This document shows, piece by piece, positions 34,701 through 46,980 of a stretch of DNA of 64,000 nucleotides; the stretch's first letter is position 1; every line of letters starts with the position of its first letter. This DNA comes from Gamsiella multidivaricata. Lineage: Eukaryota; Mortierellomycota; Mortierellomycetes; Mortierellales; Mortierellaceae. The notes under the pieces are model-generated. The model was not told the origin of the DNA, ran no database searches, and was given only the letters and a program-made list of their open reading frames with translations. The translations under genes were made by a program, and so were the position numbers. The stretch covers positions 372,001-436,000 of the forward strand of contig NW_026251711.1 of assembly GCF_025024155.1 (NCBI RefSeq), written 5' to 3'.

Positions 34701-37526
34701 TACAATGCGACTCTCGTCACCCGGACGGCTGAGAGGTCTTGTCCTGGATCCACCATACGCGGCAGTACCTCCAAGGACAGCGTCAGCATAAAAGGATTCT
34801 TGACCAGGTCTTGCAGGCTGGGAATCAGATTAAGGGTCTTCAAGTAGTCCGCTACCTGCCAGACCGGTCTCGCCGTGGACACATATTTCCTTATGTATTC
34901 TTGGATTTGATCCATAGAGAATGGGCAATGACTGCCTCTTGAAATGCTGGTTCTGCTTGGTGATTGCGATCTGCTGGCTGGAACCGATCCCGATAATCGA
35001 GCCCAAGATACTCGCTGCGGCAGCTAATGATCATCTGAGCGCTCCATCCTCCCACCTGATTCAGTCCGTTGCTCGTGTACAGGTTGTGGTCTGCTGGCTC
35101 TCATCATACCCATCACAAATCAAGATGAATTTGCGGTGGTCTTTCAGCTCTCGGATCTGGGGTCGGTAAACTCTGCCTTCCGTAGATGTTTGGCGATCAG
35201 ATCCTGTCTGGCTTGTCGATTGCAGGCAAGCTGATAAAGAGCGGAATCCTGCCTCCTTTTTCTTATAGGCATCCCACAAGTCGCACTCGAGATGCCGGTT
35301 AAAGGTCGACTTGCCTCCACCCGAATCGCCTAGCAGGAGCATCACCTTATGGTCACTGCTCAGGAAGCCTTCAACTTCTTTTGTCAAGTCGAACAGGTTG
35401 TCATCGGACGCTTGCAGGTTAGCCTTGGCTTGAGGGGGATGTACACGGCTTCGCCTCGTTCCTTCAATCGTTGCTTTCTCAGTCGTCTCAGGTCGGCTTC
35501 AACATCAGGCTTGTTCTGGACAAGATCAAGCAATGATGAGACGCGACGGTGGTAAGGCGACCTGCAGCGGATGTAAGCTTCGATTTCCTTTCGGCAATCC
35601 TGATAAAGAATCCTTTTCGTCTCATCGCCATTCGATTCCAGCTCTTGCAACAAGATTCGACACCTACACCATGTATCGCATAGACCACAATAGAATATAG
35701 TACAGCTATTAGTACTGCTAGGTCGTGAACTCCATACTTCATATAAGCCACAGCCTCTCACATATCCGTTCATCATACATACCTGGCATATCGAGCCAAA
35801 TGTGAAGCCAACTGCATAAGGATGTGGAGGATCCATTGCTTGACGAGGCTTGCTGGCCCCACCCGCATCGTTTCGGTACATCTCCCCAGGAACGCAACAG
35901 CGCCTTGGCGAGACTCGATGTCCCACAGTGGATTGGCGGCAAGATCCCCCAGCGCTGGCATACTCCTAGTTGAAAGGCTAGATCACGCCGGCAAGGCGCT
36001 TCACAGACCAGGGTCTTGAACTTGGCGAGTTGACCATCCCGAAGCAGCGTATCTGTCCCGCGCAGTGCTGTATACCAGGCACGTTTCTTGTTGAAACTGA
36101 GGCCAGCTTTGAGAGATTCCAACAGTCCTTGTCCACTCTCGGCCAGTGCGCTCACACCTTCATAACCGATTTTCGCCACCTGGATCACCTCTCCCAGTCC
36201 CTCCTGAAGATGCCTCAGTCCTGCGATGAAGCCGTCGACGTCCAGACCTTTTACGGCGCTAACTAGCCCCGAGACGCCCTTCAAAACGATTCCTGTGCGC
36301 CGCATCGTTGCTTGCCAAGGTGATTCGTTGTCTGGGACACACTGCAGCGCTTGGAAGGCATAGGCGGCCTGATACACCAGGTAAGGATCGCTGCTGCCTT
36401 GAAGTCCACTCAAATAGGCAGAGAGTGGCTCATGCAGCTCTACACGCTTTAAGCCTGAGACCTTGGTATCAGCCATGGCATCCAGGACATTGGACACCAC
36501 GAGTGTCAGCTGGTAGATATGAGCCGGAGACTGATTGTGAGTGTCTTGTAGGCGGGTGTTGAGGATACGTAAGATCGCAACTAGGTCATCAGCGTCGAGG
36601 TAACCCGGGGAGGCGTCTTGGATCAGTTGCACCAGTCCCTTGAGAGAATGGACATCCAGCAAGCTGGACTGTTCGATGCCATTGACAAAGAGCATGAGCA
36701 AATGTTGAAAATCATCCTTCTCGAGAACTGGGCCCAGGCATACGACTTCTGTGACGGCCTTGGCATCCTTGAGCTCATCGCGAGTGAATGCTCGGATCAC
36801 ATCTGTCGCCAGCGTCCTGAGTCTCTCCTTCTCCTCTGCATTCCGCTCTGTGGATTTCACCCAATTTCCTGCGGCTGGTTCAAAGACCTCTTCAGGTGAC
36901 GGCGTCACTTGCAGAAGGCCAAGGCAGTAGGCGAGCTGGGATGTATCGCTGAGTCGCTCATCTGCCTCTGGCAGCGCGATCTTGACGGTGGGCTGACGCA
37001 TGTCATCAGGAAAGATATCCTCAGAGACCCGTGCCATGTCGCGGCAGGCACTGTCGGTGGCAGAGGAACTTACAGGACCTGGATCTTTTGTAGGATGCAC
37101 ATGGCTGATGAAGTCAGAGGACAGCCAACAAAGTGAGAGATACATTAGGTGCGACGTACGATATAGTCGGCTAATACGAACAGATAGAGAGCAGGTACCT
37201 GTCACTTACCCCCACTTTTCTGCCCTCCTATAGCTGACCTGTGCCATTTCGCTATATCCTAAGCTCTCCAATAGGTCGGCATGCTTGAAGCAGACGCCGG
37301 CGAATCCATCGCGCAGGGCTTGATCCTCGACTGACAGGGGAGTTGTAAAAGTCTTTCTCGCTGCTCTTTTCATCCGGGATAACGCAGCCTCCGCATCGTC
37401 GCACAACACTAAAGCGATTTCCCGATCCTTGGTTTTGCGTGCATTCTCCACGTAGATGTTGGTGAGTTCCAGTTCCTTTTGTGGTGAGAGAGCCTTTCGC
37501 AGTGACGAAAAATTTCTGGCAAACAT
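31734..37526 (-). pseudogene. NLR2: NLR-like STAND gene with many single-base deletions
   Basis: Same exon plan as NLR1: 37526-37210, 37104-35783 and 35663-31734, with conserved splice sites. Exon 1 and most of exon 2 are almost identical to NLR3. Between about 35.96 and 34.6 kb there are many one-base losses relative to NLR3 and NLR1. Six of them lie in the last 200 bp of exon 2 (1,322 against 1,328 bp). Others fall before and inside the NACHT region and at 34620 in a T run. The rest of exon 3 (34619-31734) is intact: end of NACHT, pentapeptide repeats, 14 WD40 units (12 plus 2) and the tail, the same length as in NLR1. As written it cannot make full-length protein. Almost all differences are single-base deletions packed in 1.3 kb of otherwise near-identical sequence, so consensus error of a long-read assembly is as likely as real decay. 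Confidence 0.8.
32075..33815 (-). repeat. WD40-coding tandem array of NLR2
   Basis: Fourteen units in one open frame. Variable triplets after SGH: TES, TSF, INS, TFD, TKS, TSM, IRD, TSD, TNY, TSW, TRD, TDH. Variable Asp-flanking residues: DDK, HDN, YDR, NDE, DDK, WDK, YDR, NDN, WDN, SDW, WDN, KDK. Most differ from NLR1 and NLR3 at the same position. Confidence 0.88.
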
Positions 37527-38480
37527 GTTGCTTCTCTGAGGGGATTTCTCCTGTTATGATAGAGCAGATGGCGGCGATATTAGTGACCCTGTGGGTCGAT
37601 TGATATGCCTGTGCGAATAACCAGTATACATACTTATGCCTAACAGACACCTCAATAACACAATGGGGACCAATAAGGCGCCGTGGGCTGGTATACTACA
37701 GATGTAGAGACAGCAGAATGAGCTATCGTAAATCAAAACATTAATATCCATGAACTATATCATATGTGGTTGCTCGGCCATGTGATGGGGTCCCACCTCG
37801 GAAGTGTGTATTCGACTCCTGTTTCCTTTGATTGGATGCAGAGGTAGCCCTGAAGATTTGTCCTCTTCGTGCCTCCTAACAGCGATACTAACTGCCCATC
37901 GTGAAGCATGCAGGGTTAATAACCTTATAACATGCTTATAAGCCACTATCGACTGACAAGAAACAGTGCCTCACCTCAACAGGAATTTGTTTCTCGAGAT
38001 CTTTAACCAGCCGAGGAGATGGTCCGTCCCTGTGCAATGTTTTCTACTCCAACTCTTTGTTTAAGACGGTCTGCACACGAACAAGGCGGCCGAGTGGAGT
38101 GATATTCGCTTCCCTCGTCACTTCTAGCAGAGATTCCTATGATCATGAAAGAAAAGATTACTATCCATTGCACATCTAGCACTAACACTCTTGACTCGAC
38201 TGTGGTTGTTCAGGTGCATTCTGGGATGGGGCTTTGGCAGATAAACTGTGTCTTTGATACCAATGAGTCGACGCTGGGCTGTGCTTATTGAGATTGAACA
38301 GAGACGTATGAGAGACAGACAGAAGAGCGGGAAAGCAGAGACGTGCGAGGGACAGACAGAAGAGTGAGAAAAGATGAAAAAGATAAGAGGCGGTTCCTGA
38401 TGGATTGAGGGAGGGAGAATCTGGGAAGAAAGGAAAGTGGGAAAGTAGGAAAGAGGGGAAAAGAGTGCAAAGACACAAAA
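37527..38480 (-). other. Upstream region of NLR2, spacer-like
   Basis: Nearly identical to 5531-6492 in inverted orientation. Purine-rich on + (pyrimidine-rich on the sense strand) next to the rRNA fragment. No independent gene. Confidence 0.5.
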
Positions 38481-38744
38481 CCATCGTTGCAGCATCCGCC
38501 AAACGGAACCATGCTTGTAGTCAGATTACTCCCTCGCCCTCGTGTAACGAGTAAGTGGGCTCTCGGATGCAAAGGAGAGAACACTGGGAAGTGTGCAATT
38601 AGCCACCACGATGTTCCATGCTCATCCTTTCCCGCCGCTTCAGCATCATTCTGACTTTGAGGCGTTCGTCCATAATCCAACGGACGATAGCTTCGGGCCA
38701 TTGGCTGTTCAGGCAGGCCCAAATACCAACTATCCGAATGAATG
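38481..38744 (-). rRNA. LSU rRNA 3'-terminal fragment, upstream of NLR2
   Basis: Inverted, nearly identical copy of 5267-5530. It starts on - at CATTCATTCGGATAG and joins KEP-D flank (TGCAC) at 38744/38745, exactly as in arm 1. Confidence 0.75.
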
Positions 38745-39166
38745 GTGCAGAACGAGGGAGGAATGCAAGCGAGAGTGCTAGGGATGGGGGTAAGACTAAT
38801 GGGAGCAGAGGAAAGCGACGACAAGCCGATCATCTTCTCTGCAAACGAGGGTGATACAAGTAGAACGTGCACCCCAATTGGTTCCTTTGCGGTGGTGCAC
38901 TCATTGTGATTAGCCCGAAGCACAGATGGAGACAAGCGGCCGTCCTCCTAAGCCCATAGCGCGCATCCTATATACCATAGTCCATACATCGTGCATGTTC
39001 CACGTGGCTGCTCTTATTTTTTTGTTATTCTTTTGACGCAATACATATTGTGCCCTGTAGCGCACAGCAGACAATGCTCAGGCTATCATTTTGTTTATTC
39101 TTCATCTACTGTATGTTAACCAACCACTACCTCTATGTCCTGTCCCCGTTATGTATGGTATTGCAT
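38745..39166 (-). other. KEP-D 3' flank
   Basis: Nearly identical to 4846-5266, inverted. No gene. Confidence 0.6.
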
Positions 39167-39568
39167 CTAGGGGTGAACAGGCTCGGGATGAGCAGGCTTG
39201 GGATGAGCAGGCTTGGGGTGAGCAAGCTTGCCATGAGTAGGCTCGGGATGAGCAAGCTTGGGATGAGCAGGCTTGGGATAAGCAGGCTCGGGGTGAGCAG
39301 GCTCGGGATGAGCAGGCTTGGGATGAGCGGGCTTGCCACGGGCGGGTTTGACAAGGACGGGCTTGCCATGAGCGGGCTTTCCAGGGTATCCAGGCTTGCC
39401 AAGTTGAGGGTAGATGTGATTTCCAGGAATGGGATGGGCGGGAGCAGGAACAGCGCGTTTCTCAAATGCGGAAGCAGTAACCTGAACCGTGGGGGCGGCA
39501 AGAGTCGACTGGAGCAGGGTCATGCTCACCAGGAGCGAAAAGATCATGGAAGAGGAGATGAACTTCAT
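39167..39568 (-). CDS. KEP-D: short secreted His/Pro-rich precursor
   Basis: A 133-residue protein. The signal peptide begins MKFISSSMIFSLLVS and ends TLAA before P. A single FEKR site near residue 38, followed by AVPAP, is a typical Kex2 propeptide junction. The rest is AHPKPAHPEP and HGKP repeats with no DLEERAD peptide. It sits at the arm 2 position of KEP-A and shares KEP-A's 3' flank, but its 5' half resembles KEP-F. Either A or D has therefore had its 5' part replaced, most simply KEP-A by conversion from KEP-B. Confidence 0.65.
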   Translation of the reverse strand: MKFISSSMIFSLLVSMTLLQSTLAAPTVQVTASAFEKRAVPAPAHPIPGNHIYPQLGKPGYPGKPAHGKPVLVKPARGKPAHPKPAHPEPAHPEPAYPKPAHPKLAHPEPTHGKLAHPKPAHPKPAHPEPVHP

Positions 39569-39695
39569 GGTTGTAGTGGTGGTGATGGTGGTAAAAATGG
39601 ATGTTGTAGACGCTGTATGGAGGAATGGGGCTGGGTGAGTAGATCAAGTGAGGAGATAGTGAAGAATGAAAAGGGAAGAAAGCGAATGCAACGCG

Positions 39696-39702
39696 TTTTA
39701 TA
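39696..39702 (-). promoter_or_regulatory. TATA box of KEP-D
   Basis: TATAAAA on - in CACTTTGTATAAAA, about 128 bp before the start. Confidence 0.55.
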
Positions 39703-40290
39703 CAAAGTGTTGCGATGGTGCGGCTGCTTTCTCCTCTCATGGATGCATGGATCCCAAGGCGCATCCTGTCTCTCGGTACTCAATTGCAGAATAGGAAGAT
39801 GCCATAGTGAAGCTACTGGTATGGCATGTGGCCGGACATGGCCCCCTTTGTGGTCCAGAACCCTTTTCTGTATGACCTTTCTAATCGCGGTGGCCTACTG
39901 AATGCGGACTAGGCTAAAACAGGCATTTCAGAGTCTGGTGGACACCGCCCGAGTCAGGCACAGGGCTCTGTTCCACAAAACATTAAAACCAATGCTAATG
40001 AACCCTTGACCCTTTTTTTTTTTTTTCCTGCGATCGTTTCTAAAGTGCCTTCCTGCAACCGATGAACCCTGAGAGTCCTGCTGCTTTTCTTTGGTAAATT
40101 GCATTCCTTGTACAGGCAATGCACAACATGCATGTTTATCCCGGAATTTTATCAGACCATCACCATCGGGATTCAGGTACAACCACCGGGTGCACAGACA
40201 GAGCCACGCTCTTTCGTCCGTACGGCTAAAAAAGAAAACAGGGGGTTTTTTTTTTTTTTTTTTTTTTTTCAGGACAAGAAAAACAGGACG
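39703..40290 (-). other. KEP-D upstream region
   Basis: No gene. It has T-runs at about 40013-40026 and 40246-40269. It is similar to the KEP-F upstream region (about 61480-61900). Confidence 0.5.
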
Positions 40291-41471
40291 GACTGTCTTG
40301 TCTACGATTGTTTACAGGGTCTATCATACTTCAGCCAGACGCGCGACAAAGCCAGGGTCTCGACCGATGATCGGGTCCAGCAGGAGTGGGATTGCCTATT
40401 GTACAATAAAGCAGGGTCTTAATCTGTACCTCCACCCTGCATCGAACAGGGTTTTACACGTACCTCTGCCCTACATCGGCCAGGACATTTATCCGTTCCA
40501 CATACATCATCTCATCAGCGAGTAAACCGAGCTCCCTTCCTATTTTGATTTATTAGGCAGTTTTTCCATTGTAGGTTCCAGTTATACAGCTATGTGGTGT
40601 ACACCGTCCTGTACCGTCTACGTTCATGTCTAGGCGGACCACTCGTCTATGGCATATGGCAGAACCTCTCGCCGATGGCAAGAGTTGGGAGCAGTCCATT
40701 TCGCTATATTTAACACATTTCTTCATGGTTGTCAGCATAACACATCGAACCCCCAGAGATGGTTTAATAAAGGCTGCAACAGTCCTTGACAGAGTTGGCT
40801 TGTTACGAGATTGATAGAGAGACTCAGGCGATAGACCAGGGTGAACTGTAAGACGCTATTGGATCGTACTCCATCACCGACTCACGGAAGACGTTAACCT
40901 CTCTCGGCCTGGCCTTGTGCATCACGGAACGAAAGAAACGAGCATGTGTGTGGCACCAAGGATCTTCAGGTCGCAATGGACGGCTAACGAGTGCATGCAC
41001 ACAGAGAATATGGAGCAGCCGGCGGTAAATCGACAGCGCGCGATACACGGGAGGCATCCATCAGGAATCGTCTCCTAGACTCAGTCTCGTGCTAGACATG
41101 CATCCCTAACGGCTTTTCTCCACGAGTTTAGGCTATTCTCACAAAAGAGATGGATCTGTTTAGGCATCTCAACTGCTTTATATCGTCGCTCATACGTTAT
41201 GGGCCCAATGCTGGGAAGTTTAGAGAACCAGACACTTCTTCGTCGTAATGTACGAATGCATACCCTCTTCCATTTCACAGCCCCATTTATTCCTATCTGT
41301 TGCTGCTGTTCGTGGATAGTGATCATTGGCAAAGCAAGGTGTGGAGGTGCCATGAGTAACTCAGAGACGTTCGTGCAGGACGAGGAAGGAGCGCAAGTGG
41401 ATGGTGACAAGAGTGGTGTGAGCGAAAAAAGCAGTGGTGGAGCCAATCGTCTCCTCTGCAAGCGAGAGCAA
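40291..41471 (-). repeat. KEP upstream repeat module, copy 4, with an uninterrupted target site
   Basis: Inverted copy of the module. At 41372/41373 it runs straight from TGCAC into GAACG (read on -), joining KEP 3'-flank-like sequence to the module. In arms 1 and 2 the rRNA-NLR unit interrupts exactly this point, so this is an empty site. Confidence 0.7.
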
Positions 41472-41703
41472 GTGGGTGGGACAAGCACCCAATCGGCTCC
41501 TGCATAGCAATACGCCCGCTGTTGTTACCCCGAAGCGCAAATGGAAATAAGCGGCGGACCCATAATGCGTGTCCTACTATAGTGCATGTTCATCACAGCT
41601 GCTCTTTTTTTTTTTCTTCTTTTTTTTTGACGCGATGCACACTGTGTTCTGTAACGCTCAGCGGACAACGTTCAGGGTATTATATGCTGATGAAACACCG
41701 CCT

Positions 41704-42060
41704 CTATGTTCTGTCTCTGTCATCTACGGCACTACATTTAGGGTAGGTAAACCGGGAGGTGGAACGACTTGGGCTGAACAGGCTTGGCGTGGACAGGCTT
41801 GGGGTGACGCTCGCCAGGATGGGGCGCCGGCAGAGGCTTGCCATAGTGATTATGAAGCCTTCTGTGCTGTTCGGCTTGTCTGGGTGAGGAACAGCTTGAG
41901 CAGGAGTAGGCACGGCGGGTCCTCCAACCGCAGAACTAGGGGGCTGACCAATGGGGACAGCAAGAGTAGGCTTAGGCAGAGTCATACTAACAAGGAGCGG
42001 GAGGGTCGCAGAAGTAGTGGTCGTGGCTATAGAGGTTACATGAAGCAAGAGAAGGCGGGG
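41704..42060 (-). pseudogene. KEP-E: decayed KEP gene
   Basis: Promoter, leader and body align with KEP-C. However, the segment carrying the start codon and the first half of the signal peptide (about 30 bp) is missing: ACTTCTGCGACC joins directly to the LLVSMTL part. A one-base loss near 41865 then shifts the frame, so the later KP-rich repeats are read out of frame. No KR-flanked peptide remains. It is a clear dead copy. Confidence 0.7.
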
Positions 42061-42094
42061 TTTATGATCTGAAAGAAGGGAACGAATGCAAGCA

Positions 42095-42101
42095 TTTTAT
42101 A
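42095..42101 (-). promoter_or_regulatory. TATA-like element of KEP-E
   Basis: TATAAAA on - in a slightly changed block (AAATTGTATAAAA), a relic of the family promoter in front of a dead gene. Confidence 0.45.
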
Positions 42102-45100
42102 CAATTTACTGCACTAGCGAGATTCATCTCTCCTGGATCCGTAGATGCCAAGGCGTACCTTGACTTTCAATATTCAATCACTGTGTAAAAAGAATGCCAT
42201 ATTGCTGCTGCGGCTGTAGCATATGGACCAGACATGCCACTAATGTAGTCCAGAGCCCTATCTGTGTCCTTGCTGTGGCTGTTGGGTGTGCTGGATAGTC
42301 TAAAACAGCCATTCAGAGTCGAGTGGACATATCTGGCGTGTGCCCGAGTTTGGTACAGGATAAAATAAAATTATGGATCCAGTGGACCCAATTGAAGCTT
42401 GATTTTATCGGCGTTTTAACCTTGATCTATCAGTACCAGATGCTTTTGACCATCATGGATCCCTCACTGCGATCATCGACAGAGAGTAAGAGGAAGCGCG
42501 CCGACCCACCTACTCTCGGTTTGCAGGGCTCAGATGGTGTCGACCAACACTTCTTTGAAGTACCATATTTCGAATGGTCGTTAAAATCATTCTGCCGCCA
42601 TTCTTTCGACAACGACCACCGCCAAAAGACAAGCAACATCACTTCATCCTTCCTCTCAAGCACGAGGCGTGTGGTGTATTGACCATATTGTCCTGCTTAT
42701 TGAATGTACCCCATTTCTCTGAATCTGCCACCGCTTGGTGCCGATTCTTTCTTAAGAGCATAGTGCCTCTGAGGCTACCTCCTATATCTCTAGTCTCCTA
42801 TACTAGATGCATTTATAGATATTTCCTAGTATATAAGGCACGACTTGCCCATTATTAAAAGGGCATCTCGTTTTTCACAGATATCATTCACACATACTCC
42901 GCAAGGCGCATAAAAGATTCCGAAGAAGTGCTCAGAGTTATTCGAGCCACGGCAGAGCCACTGTCGAGACTGAAGCAGGCAAAATAAAACGCGTCTGACA
43001 GAAACTCTTCCTGGTGGAACTCACTACGACGACCAAGGCACGCAGTGATGGCTACGAAGCTGCCAAGGAAGGCTTTGAACATGCGGCTGCAATGGCGGAT
43101 GGGTTTCTTAACCAACTGGAAGACGGGCCATTCGCGGATAAAGCGATATTCAAGCATGGTGGGTCATCTGAAGACTACAAAGCCTGAATCGGAACATCGC
43201 AACTGGGTCGTATCTGTTGAGGTCGAACATACCATTAGGAATATCGGGGGTGTTCAGGCGCCTGCTGTTGATACAGTGCTGATCATTTAGTCATGACATG
43301 AGATTTTCGACTAGAAACGTCTATTCATTTTCAAATACAACTGCTGAACCGAAAGTTTGGGTCATTAAAGTACGTATTACCCTTCCCTCTACAAACTATT
43401 GTTCGTCGTTTGCTAATATGACCTCTAGTTCAAAAGTTTTTGAGCTTCAACGTCCTCTAAGTACAGTCGCGACTAGATGTCCCACACTATATACTCAAGA
43501 ACTAGCCTGATAAAGTGATTTCCAGCCGCCGAAGAGGACTATAAACTCGTCCTCGGGATTGATGTGGTTGTTGTTGTTGCTGTTGCTGTTATTGTTCTGA
43601 TTATCTAGAACGCCGTTCTCTTCCTCGTCTGTATCATCGCCGGTATCGTCGTCTGAATCTGTGTCTATACCGTCACCGATATTACCTTCAGACTGTGCTC
43701 ATCCTCCATTTCATCATCGATATTGTCGTTGTCGTCTGAGACGAAATATTCTTCGTGTCGAAGTTATCGCTGTTGTTCATTTTCGGCAACGGTGGAGGTT
43801 CAGTACCATCACGAACATTTTTCAGTCGTACGCAGAACATTAGCAAACGCCCTTGCTAACTCGTCATCATTTTCTCTTTTTTCCCATCACACTCTCTTTA
43901 GCCTCTTTACTCACCTCGCTTCTCAACCTTTCCTCTGGCTCGTATGTATCATCAGAGCTCTTGCCCCTATGGCCACCTCCGAGCCATCCTGAGATGCTAG
44001 ATGCTGGTAAGGGATATGCTACTGTCGTCAACACTTCTTGCATGGATTCTACAGATGTAGCGTTGGACGTCTAAGCTCCCTTTGATTTTTCGCGAGTTAC
44101 CTCTGCTCATGTTAATCGCTTACTGAAGCAGAAGCAGAACCTCCACCAGGTTTTGCTCTTGCTAACCCTGCTGACCTTACGCAAAGATGTTCAATAACTA
44201 TCTCGAGCCGGTTCTTCAACAGAGCTTTGTGCAAGAGACTGAACAAACATTGGCGAGGGATCCGCGTCACTTCAGGGCATCCATACCTCAACTGTATGTG
44301 ATGGTTGAACTCACATCGGCGTGAGGGTGGGCCCCTCCAACGTCGCCGTTGGGCAGAGTTGCAAAGATGTTCGAGTCGTTGTGACCCTCTCATTGCCTCT
44401 GTTGACTCAATCGTTGCGCTGATCTTCCAAGAATATGAACTGGAATTGGACTCGAACTATAAGTGAATTTTGTACGCGACTCTGCATTTAGGCATTGTGT
44501 TTCTGCGGGAGAACACCCCGGACATCGCCACTTGGCCGCACATTCATATTGGCCTGTCTGGACCTAAAATGCAGCTCTCCCAGCCTTCTGTACATACCTT
44601 TCCTCCCCAACCGATCAATAGTCAACCAACCATCCAACAAGCCAAAAGCCCTGCACCAGTTTTCAGGCACACCCGCCCGCCAGTCATGCCTCATAATATC
44701 ACCAAAAGACCGGCACCACAGGAGCCAGAGCAACAGGGAGCTATCGCAGATTGTCTTTCAGGTTCAGCTCCCTTCAGATATGCAGCCGTCTTCTCAGCAG
44801 AGGCGCCCGAAGAGACAGCGCTGTCTGTCAAACAAGACTCCATCAGTAGCAGCGCCCCCGCTAGCACCAGCGCCAGCGCCAGCACCGACGAAAGAGCAAT
44901 GTGGACTACGCTGTGAATGCTGAACGAATAATGGACTTCTTGATAAACGTGTTCCAAAAGGAGGTGGCGAGGCACGTTAATGCGGACGTCGATTACATTG
45001 CACAAGTTGGCGTGTTGTCGCCGAATTCGTCAAACGTGTTGCGAACATCACCTTCGCCCTGGGAACCGTCTACGTCGCCGTCGAACGTGAATGCGACAGA

Positions 45101-45470
45101 GTGGGCAATCGCACAGGCCCTGGAAGCCACCTCGCCAGCGTCAGTCAGGCATAACGGTAGCGACGACGACGACCACATCAACAGCAACGATGATCATAAT
45201 GGCGATAACGATGATAGCACTGACGACGGCGACGATGACAACGATATTGCGGGACCCACAACCGGTGCCGTTGCCATTGCCGCTTCAAGGCACATCATCA
45301 GGATTTCCAGAGTTGAAGGAGCATTACAAGGTAGATCAATCCTCTGTGTATTATATCCGTATCGTTTGCTGTTTGCTGTTTGCCGTTTGTATGTTTGTTT
45401 ATTATTCTTTCGTTCGCTCTAGTGCTCATCCTTGCTCCCTTCTGTGTGTTTCATATAGTCATCCAGAACG
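42102..45470. other. Unrecognised, degenerate region
   Basis: Frames are short and broken. A readable trace near 42880-43190 on + (ARRIKDSEEVLRVIRATAEP, then after a shift EAAKEGFEHAAAMADGFL) looks like a decayed protein of unknown family. A frame at 44495-44923 is Pro/Ser/Ala-rich. It may be the N-terminal part of the Ndc10-like gene that follows, but I cannot show this. Confidence 0.35.
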
Positions 45471-46980
45471 CACAGTTGGACAAGAATAGTCGCAATACGA
45501 TCTACGTCCCACCTAGCCTTTCAACAGCAGAGAACTACGTGAAGGCTCACATTTTCTTGTGGAAATACCAGAGTGCAGACTATCTGGCATATCTTAACCT
45601 GGTTCCCAGCCCTCGAAAGAACCTTGTATTGCGGAACACCATCAAGCAATATGGTGAAAACTTAGTCTATACGAAAACAACAAAGGGCGAGACGCGTACA
45701 AGCACCTGCTCCGTACGCAACCCGCATACGGCGAAGCAGCTTATCCAGATAGCTTCATTCACATGGCGGAAACTCCTGGTACCCGGGAGGGTGGGCAAGC
45801 GCGTACACGATCAAGCACGGTTCCCGCACATTCGTGAGCATTTGAACATACCGGCACGGCACCATATACTGTTGCGTGACGAGGATATGGGCAACCTGAT
45901 GCTGTCCGACGTCTTTAGCGTTCAAACGCGACATAACGTCCCTGGATCGGCCCTGGCTTTAGGGATTGTCTTCTCTCTACCAAGAGGAAAGACCAACCAA
46001 CGCGGCGTCAACATATACACAATAGTATATCGCCATCGGAACTTCGTTCGCTGTACAGTTGCCGTATTTGGATAGTACATGCTTGAGCGTTTTCAAGTAA
46101 GCATCCGATTGTACCAGTCCAGTAGATGCCATGCTTTATTTCAAGCTTTGCGCCATGTTGCTAATTCATTTTGACCATTCCATGTTATTAAATTTCCCCA
46201 GATAGAAAACAAGCTCGTTCCTAACTTCTCTGGTGCGAATGGTTGGCATTCTATCCGAGTCCTCAGGTTGGTCGGAACTCTACAGGAGATTCTCAATAGC
46301 CGAACAAAGGCCATTATAAACCAAGCCCAGAACGATATCGCTGTGCAGGTCATGCACGCCTGCCCAGTGTACTCTCTCAAAGTCACCCATGCCGGACGTC
46401 ATGCTGGGAGTCAGAGGCATACCACCTCGGCTTGGACCTTGACCACATCCGTCACCTCGGCTGCTAGAGTATGGACCAGATGGAGTCTTATTATGCTCCC
46501 AAGTTGCCTACAATCGGAGCGTTCTTCATGGCTCATTTCAGGAAAGACAATCCGACTTTATTGAGCGCGATCTGGTGACGCGGCCATAACAGCTCCAGCG
46601 CCTTATCTTTCCATGGATCGAGGATACCTCTGTGAATGACGAGGATCTATCGTGGAAGACGCCGTCCTGGATCGAAGAGTGCGACAAGGAGATGTTGGAA
46701 GCAGACCCAGATGTCAGTACAGAGAACGACACCCATTTTGTTCTGCCGAGCAAACGATCTCAAACAAGAGCCTGCCAACCAAGTTGGCCCATAGCGCGCT
46801 GGTCGACCGCATCGGGTTCCCTAAGCTACTTGTTCATTTGTGGCGTGTTATCCTTCAGGGCGCTGGTTTGTATTTGAAGCCGAACGTGAATGGTCAAACC
46901 TGGAGCAACGAGCTTTTAGAGTCCTGTAGAGAGAGAATGAAAAGATATGGAATGGCGAGTAATGATGTTCGGCAGGGATG
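45471..46980 (+). pseudogene. Decayed Ndc10-domain (Crypton-type) element gene
   Basis: The readable frame to 46075 contains the sequence of Ndc10/CBF3-type DNA-binding domains, which derive from Crypton tyrosine recombinases: TIYVPPSLSTAENYVKAH, then ARHHILLRDEDMGNLMLSD, then LPRGKTNQRG and YRHRNFVRC. After a stop the homology goes on in other frames: NGWHSIRVLR (about 46240), VTHAGRHAG (about 46386, the recombinase His-x-x-Arg-like block), SLYE/WKTPSWIEECDKEMLEADP (about 46620-46710), and the C-terminal LVHLWRVILQGAGLYL (about 46830). Several frameshifts and stops are needed to read it, so it is dead. Family assignment rests on remembered motif patterns. Confidence 0.6.

Noticed and set aside
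42888..43290. A gene around 42.9-43.3 kb
   Set aside because: Peptide-like traces exist but need several frame changes and match no family I know, so it is left as unrecognised.
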